DNA of 64,000 bases, from the NCBI GenBank assembly GCA_020638655.1, contig JACKIC010000001.1, positions 186,001-250,000 on the forward strand, read 5' to 3'. The number at the start of each line of letters is the position of its first letter. Position 1 is the first letter of the stretch. The translations under genes were made by a program, and so were the position numbers. The notes under the pieces are model-generated. The model was not told the origin of the DNA. It saw nothing but the letters and a program-made list of their open reading frames with translations, and did not search any database. Positions 9,059-17,183 of the stretch are shown here, piece after piece. The DNA comes from Planctomycetota bacterium (GTDB taxonomy: Bacteria > Planctomycetota > UBA1135 > UBA2386).

Positions 9059-9366
9059 GCACCACCTCGCAGCGCGCCGAGCTCGCGCAGACGCGGCCAC
9101 GCGAAGATGCCGGTCTTGTGGCCGTCGCTCCACATGAACGACAGCCCGTAGCGGCCGACGAGTTCGGCGCCGAGCAGGATGATGTCTTCCTTGACCGAAC
9201 GCGGATCGAGCAGCGGCCGGCCGGTGCCCTCGTCGACGCAGCTCGCGCACGGGCAGGCCAGGCGCAGATCGCGCGCGGCGTAGTCGCTGACGACGCCGTC
9301 CTTCCACTCGATCCTGAAGGTGAACGGCGAGACGAGGTCGGCCTTCTTGGGCAGGGGTTGGTCCAT
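9055..9366 (-). CDS. DUF971 (gamma-butyrobetaine hydroxylase-like N-terminal domain) protein
   Basis: 103 residues starting at ATG 9366. The core (FRIEWKDGVVSDYAARDLR, then LACPCASCVDE) is the DUF971 signature with a CxCxxC zinc-like ligand set, also found at the N-terminus of gamma-butyrobetaine hydroxylase, where it binds zinc. Stand-alone DUF971 proteins are often near Fe-S assembly or Mrp genes; here it is coupled to an unknown protein by a 4-base overlap. Predicted cytoplasmic. Confidence 0.82.
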   Translation of the reverse strand: MDQPLPKKADLVSPFTFRIEWKDGVVSDYAARDLRLACPCASCVDEGTGRPLLDPRSVKEDIILLGAELVGRYGLSFMWSDGHKTGIFAWPRLRELGALRGGA

Positions 9367-9442
9367 CGCGGCGCGGCAGACCATAGCCGGGAACGCCGCG
9401 CGATTTCGCCGGCCGCAGCGGCCGTTCTGTCGCCTTGGCCGC

Positions 9443-9943
9443 ATGCGTCTTCCGGCCCTGCTCTCCACCACCCTGGCGCTCGCGGCCTTCGCTCCGGCGC
9501 AGACCGCGAGCTTCACCACCTACGGCACCGGCTGCGGCGCCCCCGGCAACCCGCCGCCGCTGATCCAGGCCCTGACGCTGCCGCAGATCGGCGCGGCGTT
9601 CACCGTTCGCTTCGTGGCCCTGCCCAGCGGCCAGACGCCCGTCAGCGTCGACTGGCCGGCCATGATCATGGGCCTGCAACAGGCGCAGACGCCGGTGCCG
9701 GTGCTGTCGCCGTCGCAGCCCGCGAACTGCAACTTCCTGCTGTCGACCGACGTGATCCTGTTCATGCCGTGGAACGGCACCAGCTACCAGAACACCTTCA
9801 CGATGCAGATCCCGAACGACCCGGGGCTGATCGGCGTGAGCTTCCATCAGCAGTGGGCCGAGCTCTACAGCCGCTGCCAGCCGACCTGCCAGCCGCTGAT
9901 GATCCGCGTCACCAACGCGGCGACCGCGACCGTCGGCCTGTAG
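9443..9943 (+). CDS. Small secreted protein with YGTGC motif
   Basis: 166 residues with a signal peptide (LLSTTLALAAFAPA|QTASF). The mature start reads TTYGTGCGAPGNPPPL, a Gly/Cys-rich opening that I associate with paralogous exported proteins of planctomycetes. Further on are four Cys (NCNF and CQPTCQP), probably disulfide-bonded. Predicted all-beta; no catalytic motif. Function unknown. Flanked by DUF971 (divergent) and mobA (same strand, 57 bases). Confidence 0.7.
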   Translation: MRLPALLSTTLALAAFAPAQTASFTTYGTGCGAPGNPPPLIQALTLPQIGAAFTVRFVALPSGQTPVSVDWPAMIMGLQQAQTPVPVLSPSQPANCNFLLSTDVILFMPWNGTSYQNTFTMQIPNDPGLIGVSFHQQWAELYSRCQPTCQPLMIRVTNAATATVGL

Positions 9944-10000
9944 CGCCGAGGTGCGCGCTGCGTGCTTGCGCCGCGCGGGCCGATGCCTGACAAGGTCGGC

Positions 10001-10618
10001 ATGCGCATCGGGGCGGTGATCCTGACCGGCGGACGCGGCCAGCGGATGGGCCGCGCCAAGGAGTCGTTGCCGTTCGGCGGCCGGCCCCTGCTCGCGCACG
10101 TGGTGCACAACCTGCAGCCCGCGGCCGATGCGATCTTGGTGGTCGCGCGCGACCCCGACCAGGAGCTGCCGGCACTTCCCGACGACGTGTTGGTCACCAG
10201 CGACGAACGCGACGGCGGGCCGCTCGCGGGCCTGGCCGCGGGCCTGCGCGCGCTGCAGCGGGACGCCGGCTTCGGCGACGACGACGTCGCCTTCGCCACC
10301 GCGTGCGACATGCCGTTCGTGGATGCGGCGCTGGTGCGCTGGCTGCTCGCGCACCTGCCCGGGCATACCGTGGTGATGCCGCGCGCCGCCGACGTGCTGC
10401 AGCCGCTGTGCGCGCTGTACCGCCTGTCGATGCTGCCGCACGCGAACGCGCTGCTCGATGCTGGCGAACGCACGCCGCGCTCGCTGGCCCGACACCCGGA
10501 CGCGGCGATCCTGGCGCAGGCGGAGTTCTCGAAGATCGATCCGCGCGGCCGCTACCTGCGCAACGTCAACACCCCCGCCGACTACGAGGCCGCGCTTGCC
10601 GAATTCGAACAGCCCTGA
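10001..10618 (+). CDS. mobA: Molybdenum cofactor guanylyltransferase
   Basis: 205 residues, the usual MobA length. The nucleotide-binding signature LTGGRGQRMGRAKESLPFGG is at residues 8-27, followed by DERDGGPLAGLAAGL and the metal-binding CDMPFVD (near residue 104). MobA joins GMP to molybdopterin to make the guanine-dinucleotide form used by DMSO-reductase-type enzymes. AAGG at 9992 supports ATG 10001. It overlaps the next gene by 23 bases. No molybdoenzyme is in the window. Confidence 0.88.
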   Translation: MRIGAVILTGGRGQRMGRAKESLPFGGRPLLAHVVHNLQPAADAILVVARDPDQELPALPDDVLVTSDERDGGPLAGLAAGLRALQRDAGFGDDDVAFATACDMPFVDAALVRWLLAHLPGHTVVMPRAADVLQPLCALYRLSMLPHANALLDAGERTPRSLARHPDAAILAQAEFSKIDPRGRYLRNVNTPADYEAALAEFEQP

Positions 10619-11825
10619 CCCGCGCACCCCCGACGCCGAGGACGCGCCGCGGCCGCGCTGCTACCGCTGCTGGCGGCCCGCGACGATGTGCCTGTGTGCG
10701 GACCTGCCGACCGTGCCGACCGCGACGCGCATCATCGTGCTGCAGCATCCGCACGAGCAGCGGCACCCGTTCGGCACGGCGCGCTTCGTGCGCTTGTGCA
10801 TGCCCGACGCCGAGGTGCACGTCGCCCACGGCGGCAACGACGAGGTCCTGCACTGCCCGATCGACGTGCCGCCGGGCACCGCCGTGCTCTACCCACACGC
10901 CGACGCCGAAGACCTCGAGACGATGGCCGAAGACGAGCTGCCGCCGGCGCTGCTGGTGCTCGACGGCACCTGGGGCCACGCCAAGACGCTCTACCGGCAC
11001 AATCCGTGGCTGCAGCAGCTGCGCCACGTGCGCCTGACTCCGCGCGAGCCGAGCCGCTACCGGATCCGCAAGGAGCCGCAGGAGGACTACATCTCGACGC
11101 TCGAGGCGATCGTCGCCGCGCTGCGCATCACCGAGCCCGCCAACACCCGCGTCGAGGAGCTGCTGGTCGCGTTCGATCGCATGATCGACCAGCAGATCGC
11201 GCACGTCGCGACCGCCGAACGCCAGCACCGCACGCGCCGCGAACGCCAGCGGCCGTCGCGCGCGCTGCCCGCAGAGCTGTTCGCCGACAACCTGCTGATC
11301 GCCTACGCCGAGTCGTCGCTGCCGGGCGGCGACCCGGACCAGGCGCGTGAACTCGTGCAGTGGGTCGCCGTGCGCGTCGACACCGGCGAGACCTTCGAGG
11401 CGCTGCTGCGCCCCCGCGAGCGCCCGCCCACCGCGGCCCACCTCGAGCACATGCAGATCCCGCGCGCCGCGCTCGACGCCGGCCTGATCCGGGACGCGGC
11501 CCGCGCCGCGTTCGCCGAGTTCGCGGGCCCGGCGCCGACCATCGCCACCTGGACCGCGACGACGCTCGAATGGGGCACCCCGCTGCTCCCCCCCGACGCG
11601 ACGGCCATCTGCCTCAAGACCGCCTACTGCAACCTGCGCAACCGCCGCGCCGGCTACCTCGAGGAGGTCGTGCAGCGCGAGCACCTCACCACCGTGCCCC
11701 TCGAGTGCAGCGGCCGCGCGCGCAACCGCCTCGGCAACGCCCTCGCCGTCGCCCGCTGGCTGCGCCGTGTGGGTACGGTACCGGGTACAAACCACAACCG
11801 CGCGGCCCCTCGCAGCGGCTGCTAG
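10596..11825 (+). CDS. DTW-domain tRNA aminocarboxypropyltransferase with C-terminal exonuclease-like domain
   Basis: 409 residues if the TTG at 10596 is used. A start upstream of ATG 10686 is needed because the family's Cys cluster (CYRCW...CLCAD) precedes it. The N-terminal 210 residues have the DTW/TapT features, including LQHPHEQRHPFGTARF, the hallmark LVLDGTWGHAKTL and RIRKEPQEDYISTLEA. TapT-type enzymes transfer the aminocarboxypropyl group of SAM to a tRNA uridine. The C-terminal part (about 230-390) looks like a DEDD/DnaQ-type fold: LLIAYAES then HLEHMQIPRAALDAG, ending GRARNRLGNALAVARWL. The first acid of the D-x-E pair is Tyr, so nuclease activity is doubtful. The last about 19 residues and the stop are encoded by an inverted repeat. 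Confidence 0.78.
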   Translation: MPNSNSPDPRTPDAEDAPRPRCYRCWRPATMCLCADLPTVPTATRIIVLQHPHEQRHPFGTARFVRLCMPDAEVHVAHGGNDEVLHCPIDVPPGTAVLYPHADAEDLETMAEDELPPALLVLDGTWGHAKTLYRHNPWLQQLRHVRLTPREPSRYRIRKEPQEDYISTLEAIVAALRITEPANTRVEELLVAFDRMIDQQIAHVATAERQHRTRRERQRPSRALPAELFADNLLIAYAESSLPGGDPDQARELVQWVAVRVDTGETFEALLRPRERPPTAAHLEHMQIPRAALDAGLIRDAARAAFAEFAGPAPTIATWTATTLEWGTPLLPPDATAICLKTAYCNLRNRRAGYLEEVVQREHLTTVPLECSGRARNRLGNALAVARWLRRVGTVPGTNHNRAAPRSGC

Positions 11826-11857
11826 GTTGTGGTTTGGACCGGGTACCGTACGCACAC
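11767..11857. repeat. 91-bp inverted repeat, 33-nt arms, over the convergent gene ends
   Basis: The left arm (11767-11799) and the reverse complement of the right arm (11825-11857) match at 30 of 33 positions, with a 25-base loop. Each arm holds the core GTACGGTACCGGGTAC (right arm slightly changed) followed by CAAACCACAACC. The element covers the end of the DTW gene and stops 35 bases short of the convergent cytochrome gene, so it could act as a bidirectional terminator in RNA. A third single copy lies at 35208-35240, showing a dispersed repeat family. Confidence 0.85.
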
Positions 11858-11892
11858 CTCCGGCGGTGGCGCGGCCCCGGGTCGTGGCGGAA

Positions 11893-14667
11893 TCAGTTGT
11901 CGACGAGCACGCCGGCGCCACCCTTGGCGGCGCGATCGGCGTCGATCCAGTTGTTGAGCACGATGCCCGTGGCCGGATCGGCCAGGCGGTTGGCGAGCGT
12001 GGTGCCCAGCGGGCCGCTCATGTTGGGGTCCGTGGCGCCGTCGCGGCGGTTGGGCCCGATGACGGGCTGCTGCATCGGGATGTTGCTCGAGCCATTGGCA
12101 ACGCCGGCCGGGTCGACGACGCGGTCGAGGTCGTACGCCACCTGCGCGGGGTTGAAGTAGGTCGACGGTGCGACGCCGTCGCTGCCGTAGCGGTTGGGGT
12201 TGTCGTCGAGCGGGTTCTGCGCGGCACCGTTGGCGTCGAACAAGAACAGCCCGGTGCCCAGGCCCGCGACCATGTGCACGAAGAACGGCGAGTCGAGCTG
12301 GTTGCCCGGGTTCTGGCCGATGTGCTGCTTGAGCAGGTTGAAGTCGAGGTTGCCGAAGTCGTTGGCGGCGAGCGTGGCGCGGAAGGCCGCGTATTGGCTG
12401 CCGTAGTTGGCAACGGAGTCGTCGGTGAGGTGGCACGCGACGCAGTAGCGCGGCCCCTCGTTGGTCGAGGTGACGCGGCCGCGGATCGAGTGCGCCATCA
12501 GCGCGTTGTGGCCCAGCGACGGGAAGCCGCGCGACGGGTTGGCGCCGCCGCCATTGCGGTCGGTGAACGCGAACACCGGCGTGCGGTCGCCGTTGATGTC
12601 CGTGTAGCGGAAGAACACCTTGGTGTTGGCCGACGTCGTGCTGATCTTGTTCTCGTCGTCGATGCCGAGCGAGAACGGGATCGGCGACTGGTAGACGAAC
12701 TCCGCGAACCGCTGGCGGAACACGATGCGCTCGCCGGTGATGTTGCTGAAGTTGTTGCCGTTGTTGTACTCACCCTCGAGGTGACAGCCCATGCAGGTGT
12801 TGGTCCACGACGAGTGGCACGACGCGCAGTCCATGCTGTCGAGGTGACTGAAGCCGGCGTGCGCGCCGCCCTGCTGCTGCGGACCGATGCCGGTCGCCGC
12901 CGAGTTGTCGTCGCGGCCCATCGCGAACGAGCCCATCTTGGTGTAGATCGGCGTGCTCGTGACGGGGTGCAGCTTGCCGCTGTCGACGATCACGTCGCGC
13001 ACCTGCGGCACGTAGAGGCGGTTGCCCGAGACCTTGCTGGTGAGCCAGAAGTTGCCGGTGCCGTCGCGTTCGACGTGGCGCAGGGCGTTGCCCTGGCTGT
13101 CGACGCCGAGCGTCGCGCTGGCGCCCGCGTAGTTGGTACCGTTCGTGGTCGCGGCGTAGGCCGCGGCGGTGCCGTGGCAGTCCTGACAGCGGATGGTCAC
13201 GGCGTGGCCCATGCGGCTGTTGATGGCGCCGCCGCTGGTGACGTCACCGTGCAGGTCGACGCTGCCGTGGCAGTCGACGCAGCCCATGCCCGCGGCGTAG
13301 TGCACGTCCTCGGGGGTGTCGTCGCGGCCGTCGCCGTCGTAGTCCTCGAACAGCAGATACTGGTTGTGATTGCGCCCGTTGAAGGTGTTGTTGCCGACCT
13401 CGGGGTCGAACAGGCGCGTGTCGAGCCGCGTGGTCGTGAACGACACGGGGTTCGCCGGGTACTGGAAGCCGCGGCGCACGTCCTGGTTCTGGTCCAGCCG
13501 GATGCCCCAGTACTGCATCACCATGCGGTTGCTGCCCTGGTGGCAACCCGCGCAGGTGTGGTCGTCGATGCCCTCGACGGCGACGCCGTTCGACAGCGTG
13601 CGCGCCACACCGCGGATCTTGTGCGAACGCACGTGCGCGCGCTCGGGGTCGTCGATCTGGTCGGGGTCGGCCGGCTCGTTCTTCGGCACGTTCGGGTCGC
13701 GGCTGCGGCTGCGGCCGTCGAGGCTGTAGGGCATGTGGCACGCCGCGCAGCCCGAGGGGCGGAAGTCGCCGTAGCGGTTGTTGGCGCCGCTGCTGCCCAG
13801 GTGGCAGTCGCCGCAGGTGAACGCGACCATCTCCTGGTAGAGCTTGGCCAGGCGCGAGTCGGTCACCAGCGAGCCGTCCGGGTTGACGTCGTTGACGAGG
13901 TTGGCCGCCGAGAAATCCTGGTTGTTGCGCAGGAACTCGGGCCCGGTCGTGTTGCGCGCGCTCCACACCGGCGCCTCGAGCAGCTCGCCGATCTTGCCGA
14001 CGTCGTTCGGGTCGTGCGTGTGCGACGGATCGGTGATCGCGCGCCACGCGTAGTCGCCCGCGGTGTCCTCGAACAGGCCCTGGTGCGCCGGGATCGCGTT
14101 GTCGAGACCGACGGCGTAGAACGCGCCCGAGAAGATGCCCATCTCGAGGCCGATCGGCGCGCGCGCCATGGCGGTCGAGTGCGACGCGTGGCACGCGCCG
14201 CAGCCGCGGCCGAGCGTGCTGACGCGCAGGTCGCTCGGGTTGAGGAACTGCAGGTAGTCGAGGCCCGTGTAGGTGGTGCCGCCGACGGTGTAGTCGGCGA
14301 CCTTGTCGATGCCGGCGAGGGTCAGCTTGTTGAACCACGCGTAGGCGTCGCGGTCCTGCAGGTCGCGGTCGCCGATCGACGGCGGCGGCGGCACGTGGCT
14401 CGATGCCGCGTCGACGCCGTTCGGGTTGCCGCCGTGACACTGCGTGCACTGCAGCATGTCCGCGCCCGGGAACTCGTGCGGGTTCTCGAGGCCGGGGCCC
14501 GCGTAGTCGTCGTGCAGCGAGCCGTTGTGGCACTTCATGCACGACTCGGCAGTGGCCACCGACAGCTCGCGCCCGGACTGGTCGACGCACGACGGTCCGA
14601 TCAAGGTCGTCGCCGCGACCAGGGCGATCGCGGAGAGGAGAGCAGAACCCAGGGGATGAAGCTTCAT
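11893..14667 (-). CDS. Eleven-CXXCH secreted multihaem cytochrome c
   Basis: 924 residues. ATG 14667 gives a hydrophobic export signal (LLSAIALVAATTLIGPSC); the Cys after it is not in a canonical lipobox. I count 11 CXXCH haem-c sites: CMKCH, CTQCH, CGACH, CGDCH, CAACH, CAGCH, CVDCH, CQDCH, CASCH, CMGCH and CVACH. They are widely spaced across about 800 residues with long haem-free stretches, unlike compact MtrA-type chains and more like outer-surface cytochromes. No CXXCK site is present, arguing against NrfA or Otr activity. It lies at the end of the minus-strand conduit cluster, 160 bases below the 7-haem gene, and may have its own operator. Predicted terminal or outer-face electron carrier; that role is inference. 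Confidence 0.85.
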   Translation of the reverse strand: MKLHPLGSALLSAIALVAATTLIGPSCVDQSGRELSVATAESCMKCHNGSLHDDYAGPGLENPHEFPGADMLQCTQCHGGNPNGVDAASSHVPPPPSIGDRDLQDRDAYAWFNKLTLAGIDKVADYTVGGTTYTGLDYLQFLNPSDLRVSTLGRGCGACHASHSTAMARAPIGLEMGIFSGAFYAVGLDNAIPAHQGLFEDTAGDYAWRAITDPSHTHDPNDVGKIGELLEAPVWSARNTTGPEFLRNNQDFSAANLVNDVNPDGSLVTDSRLAKLYQEMVAFTCGDCHLGSSGANNRYGDFRPSGCAACHMPYSLDGRSRSRDPNVPKNEPADPDQIDDPERAHVRSHKIRGVARTLSNGVAVEGIDDHTCAGCHQGSNRMVMQYWGIRLDQNQDVRRGFQYPANPVSFTTTRLDTRLFDPEVGNNTFNGRNHNQYLLFEDYDGDGRDDTPEDVHYAAGMGCVDCHGSVDLHGDVTSGGAINSRMGHAVTIRCQDCHGTAAAYAATTNGTNYAGASATLGVDSQGNALRHVERDGTGNFWLTSKVSGNRLYVPQVRDVIVDSGKLHPVTSTPIYTKMGSFAMGRDDNSAATGIGPQQQGGAHAGFSHLDSMDCASCHSSWTNTCMGCHLEGEYNNGNNFSNITGERIVFRQRFAEFVYQSPIPFSLGIDDENKISTTSANTKVFFRYTDINGDRTPVFAFTDRNGGGANPSRGFPSLGHNALMAHSIRGRVTSTNEGPRYCVACHLTDDSVANYGSQYAAFRATLAANDFGNLDFNLLKQHIGQNPGNQLDSPFFVHMVAGLGTGLFLFDANGAAQNPLDDNPNRYGSDGVAPSTYFNPAQVAYDLDRVVDPAGVANGSSNIPMQQPVIGPNRRDGATDPNMSGPLGTTLANRLADPATGIVLNNWIDADRAAKGGAGVLVDN

Positions 14668-14742
14668 GGTTGCACCTGCCTGGCGGGCGTGGGCCCGCCG
14701 AGTTCGGTCCGCCGTCGTTGCGTGTCGCATCTATCGACAGCC

Positions 14743-14778
14743 GGAACGTGACGCCGACGTGACGTTCCCGAATCGGGA
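14743..14778. promoter_or_regulatory. Overlapping dyads upstream of the 11-haem cytochrome gene
   Basis: A 26-bp imperfect palindrome (14743-14768; 22 of 26 positions symmetric, outer arms GGAACGT and ACGTTCC) overlaps a 13-bp perfect dyad TCCCGA-A-TCGGGA (14766-14778). Both sit about 75-110 bases upstream of the cytochrome start in the only sizeable gap of the cluster. They look like regulator binding sites; no regulator can be named. Confidence 0.4.
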
Positions 14779-14827
14779 CCGGCGCCGCGTCTACGCACGA
14801 GACGCGCCAGCCGGCTCGCCGCGCCGC

Positions 14828-15484
14828 TCACCGGACCACCGCCGGCCGCCAGTTGGTCGGCATGTGGCACCGTTCGCACCGGTCGGTCCAGCCCAGACCG
14901 AGGTGCGGCGGGTTGGTGGTGTTGGCCATCACCTCGTAGTGACAGCTCACGCACTGGGGATCGGTGGGCTCGAAGTTGCGCACCGAGGCACCCGCGTGGC
15001 AGCGGTAACAGGCGACCATCATGTGGGCGCCCGTCAGGGGGAAGCGGCTGTGGATGTGCTGCACGCGCGCGTTGGGCACCTTCCACATGGTCTCGTCGTG
15101 ACAGGTCCGGCAGTCGGCGCCGAGCTCGCCGTAGTGCACGTCGGCGTGGCAACCGGCGCAGCCCTGCGCCTGGAACACCCCCACCGGACCGCGGTCGTTG
15201 TGGCAACGCAGGCACTTCGCCTGCTGGTGCGCGCCGTGCAGAGGCACGCCGGTCTTGGCTTCGTGGTCGAACTCGAAGTTCGGCACCAGCTCGTTCCAGG
15301 ACGCGCCCAGATGGCACAACCGACAGTCCGCCGGGAACGACTCGTGCGGCACGACCAGGCCGAACCCGGACCACCAGCGGTGCAGGTCGGCGCGCGCCGG
15401 CGACGCGAACGAACAGGCGACGATCGTCAGCACCCAGCCCAGGGTGATCAACGCGCGCCAGGAGATCCTTCTCTTCGTGCTCAT
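14828..15484 (-). CDS. Seven-CXXCH periplasmic cytochrome c
   Basis: 218 residues with a signal peptide (ALITLGWVLTIVACSFASPARA|DLHRWW). Seven haem-c motifs are packed into about 165 residues: CRLCH, CLRCH, CAGCH, CRTCH, CYRCH, CVSCH and CERCH, with extra His (FDHEAK, LHGAHQQ, HIHSRFPLTGAH) that can serve as distal ligands. The spacing resembles cytochrome c3/MtrA-type wires. Its ATG is one base after the stop of the porin gene, so the two are translationally linked. Probable periplasmic or barrel-embedded wire next to the porin. Confidence 0.85.
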   Translation of the reverse strand: MSTKRRISWRALITLGWVLTIVACSFASPARADLHRWWSGFGLVVPHESFPADCRLCHLGASWNELVPNFEFDHEAKTGVPLHGAHQQAKCLRCHNDRGPVGVFQAQGCAGCHADVHYGELGADCRTCHDETMWKVPNARVQHIHSRFPLTGAHMMVACYRCHAGASVRNFEPTDPQCVSCHYEVMANTTNPPHLGLGWTDRCERCHMPTNWRPAVVR

Positions 15485-15485
15485 C

Positions 15486-17183
15486 TCAGAACCTCCGCTG
15501 CAGGTAGATGCCCAGGCCGTACGAGAACTCGCTGTCCCACAGGGTCGCGTCGGCGAAGAACGTGCCCGACCACTGTCCGCCGAGATCGCTGGTGCACAGC
15601 GCACCGAGGCGATGCTGCAGCATGTCGTCGCGATCGGTCGGCTGGTCGTCGTGGTGCACGAGGCCGAGCTCGTAGAGCATGTCGAGCCGCCCGAACGAGA
15701 AGTCGCCGCCGTGATCGACGCGCACGCCGGTCACCGAGCTGGTGAGGCCCTGGACCTCGAACAGCGTCAGACCGGTGCGCGCGGCCGACTGCAGCAGGCC
15801 GTCGAATTCGCAGCCGATCTCGACGGTGCCGCCCGAAGCGTCCTGGTCGGTCCAACCCGTAGCGCGCAGCCGCCACAGCGAGCCGCCGTCGGTGCGCCAG
15901 TAGGCGTGACCCGTGAGTCGGTCGTTGTGCGCGTCGAGGATCGTCTGCGGCAGCAGCGTCTGCGGCAGTTCCTGGCGCAGCAGCTCGGGATACTCCTCGT
16001 GGTCGTAGTGGAACTCGAGGCCGCTGCCGCCCTGCCAGCGCCGGCTCGTCGACACCAGCGCGCGCGTCAGCCCGAACGTCGTGCCCTTGCCGTCGTCGCG
16101 GCCGTAGTAGTAGTCGAGCCAGATCGTCGTCGCGAAGTCCCAGCCCTCGCTCGGCAACACGCGCAGCTTGGCGACGAGCAGGTCGCGGTCCTGCTTGCTG
16201 TGGTGCCAGCTCTTCTGGTAGCCGAGGCCCCAGCTGGTGCGCTCGCCGAGGTCCGCGTTCCACAGGTACCACGCGGCGACCTGCAGATCCTCGAACGAGT
16301 TCATGTCGTCGTCGAGCTCGGGCAGATAACCGAGGCTGGCGCCGAAGCGGTCGCCGTTCTCGCGCCGGTAGCCGATCTCGGCGCCGTCGAGCAGACCGAA
16401 CTCGGGCATGTCGCGCGGCAGGAAGCGGCCGACCTGCCACCGCAGCGGCTCGCCGCGCGTGCCGCCGCGTTCGTAGCTGAATTCGAACAGGCGCAGGTCC
16501 GTACCGGTCTCACCGTTGTATTCGGTGCTCCAGTCGAACTCGCCCGCGAAGCGCAGCGTGCTGCCCAGGCCGTCGACGTTCTCCACCTCCATGTCGGCGC
16601 CGGTGCGCGCGTACGAATGCGAGAACGTGTCGAGCGTGCGCACCAGGTTGGCGCCGGCGTACAGGTAACCGGTGGCGCGCGCCGGCCGCTCCTTGGGATG
16701 CGGTGGCCGCGTCGTGCCGAGCAGCGGCATGCCGGGGCGCCACGGCTCCTCTTCGGGCTGCCGGGGCGTCGGCGCGACCACGGGCGCGTCGGGCTCCTGC
16801 CCCACGGGCTTGGGCACGTCCGGATTCGCCGGCTCCACGGGCGCGGGCGGCGGCGGCGTCGGTGCCGCGAGGCGTGCCCTCGGCACGAGCACATGGCCCT
16901 TGCTGCCGACCGGCACCGTCGCGGTGCGGTCGATCAGTTCGACCAGGGCGCTGCGCTCTTCGATCTCGCGCACCACGGCGTGCAGGATCGCGCCGCCGCG
17001 CGGCAGCAGCACGACGCGATCGCCGACCTCGACGTGGTCGCGATTGCCGCGATCGATGACCAGCTTGCCGCCCGGACGCACCGACGCGACGCGCAGCGCC
17101 ACCTCGTCGAAGACCGGATCCTGCGCGAGACCCGCCACGGCGAGCAGCGCCGTCGCCAGGACCAGATGTCTGCCGTTCCCCAT
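15486..17183 (-). CDS. Outer-membrane beta-barrel protein (porin of a porin-cytochrome complex)
   Basis: 565 residues. Signal peptide (LVLATALLAVAGLA|QDPVF), then a small beta domain (about 25-105, VEVGDRVVLLPRGG, SH3/FlgT-like), a Pro-rich linker (about 110-170), and a region from about 185 to the end with alternating polar/aromatic strands (YLYAGANLVRTLDTF; LRFAGEFDW; GLGYQKSWHHS). It ends in GIYLQRRF, the C-terminal Phe typical of outer-membrane barrels. TGATG overlap couples it to the 23-haem gene and one base separates it from the 7-haem gene. By position it corresponds to MtrB/OmbB-type sheath proteins, though I see no sequence similarity to them. Confidence 0.78.
   Translation of the reverse strand: MGNGRHLVLATALLAVAGLAQDPVFDEVALRVASVRPGGKLVIDRGNRDHVEVGDRVVLLPRGGAILHAVVREIEERSALVELIDRTATVPVGSKGHVLVPRARLAAPTPPPPAPVEPANPDVPKPVGQEPDAPVVAPTPRQPEEEPWRPGMPLLGTTRPPHPKERPARATGYLYAGANLVRTLDTFSHSYARTGADMEVENVDGLGSTLRFAGEFDWSTEYNGETGTDLRLFEFSYERGGTRGEPLRWQVGRFLPRDMPEFGLLDGAEIGYRRENGDRFGASLGYLPELDDDMNSFEDLQVAAWYLWNADLGERTSWGLGYQKSWHHSKQDRDLLVAKLRVLPSEGWDFATTIWLDYYYGRDDGKGTTFGLTRALVSTSRRWQGGSGLEFHYDHEEYPELLRQELPQTLLPQTILDAHNDRLTGHAYWRTDGGSLWRLRATGWTDQDASGGTVEIGCEFDGLLQSAARTGLTLFEVQGLTSSVTGVRVDHGGDFSFGRLDMLYELGLVHHDDQPTDRDDMLQHRLGALCTSDLGGQWSGTFFADATLWDSEFSYGLGIYLQRRF

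Noticed and set aside
11893..15484. Cytochromes as nitrite, hydroxylamine or tetrathionate reductases
   Set aside because: No CXXCK site and no matching conserved catalytic stretch; the haems look like electron-transfer haems.
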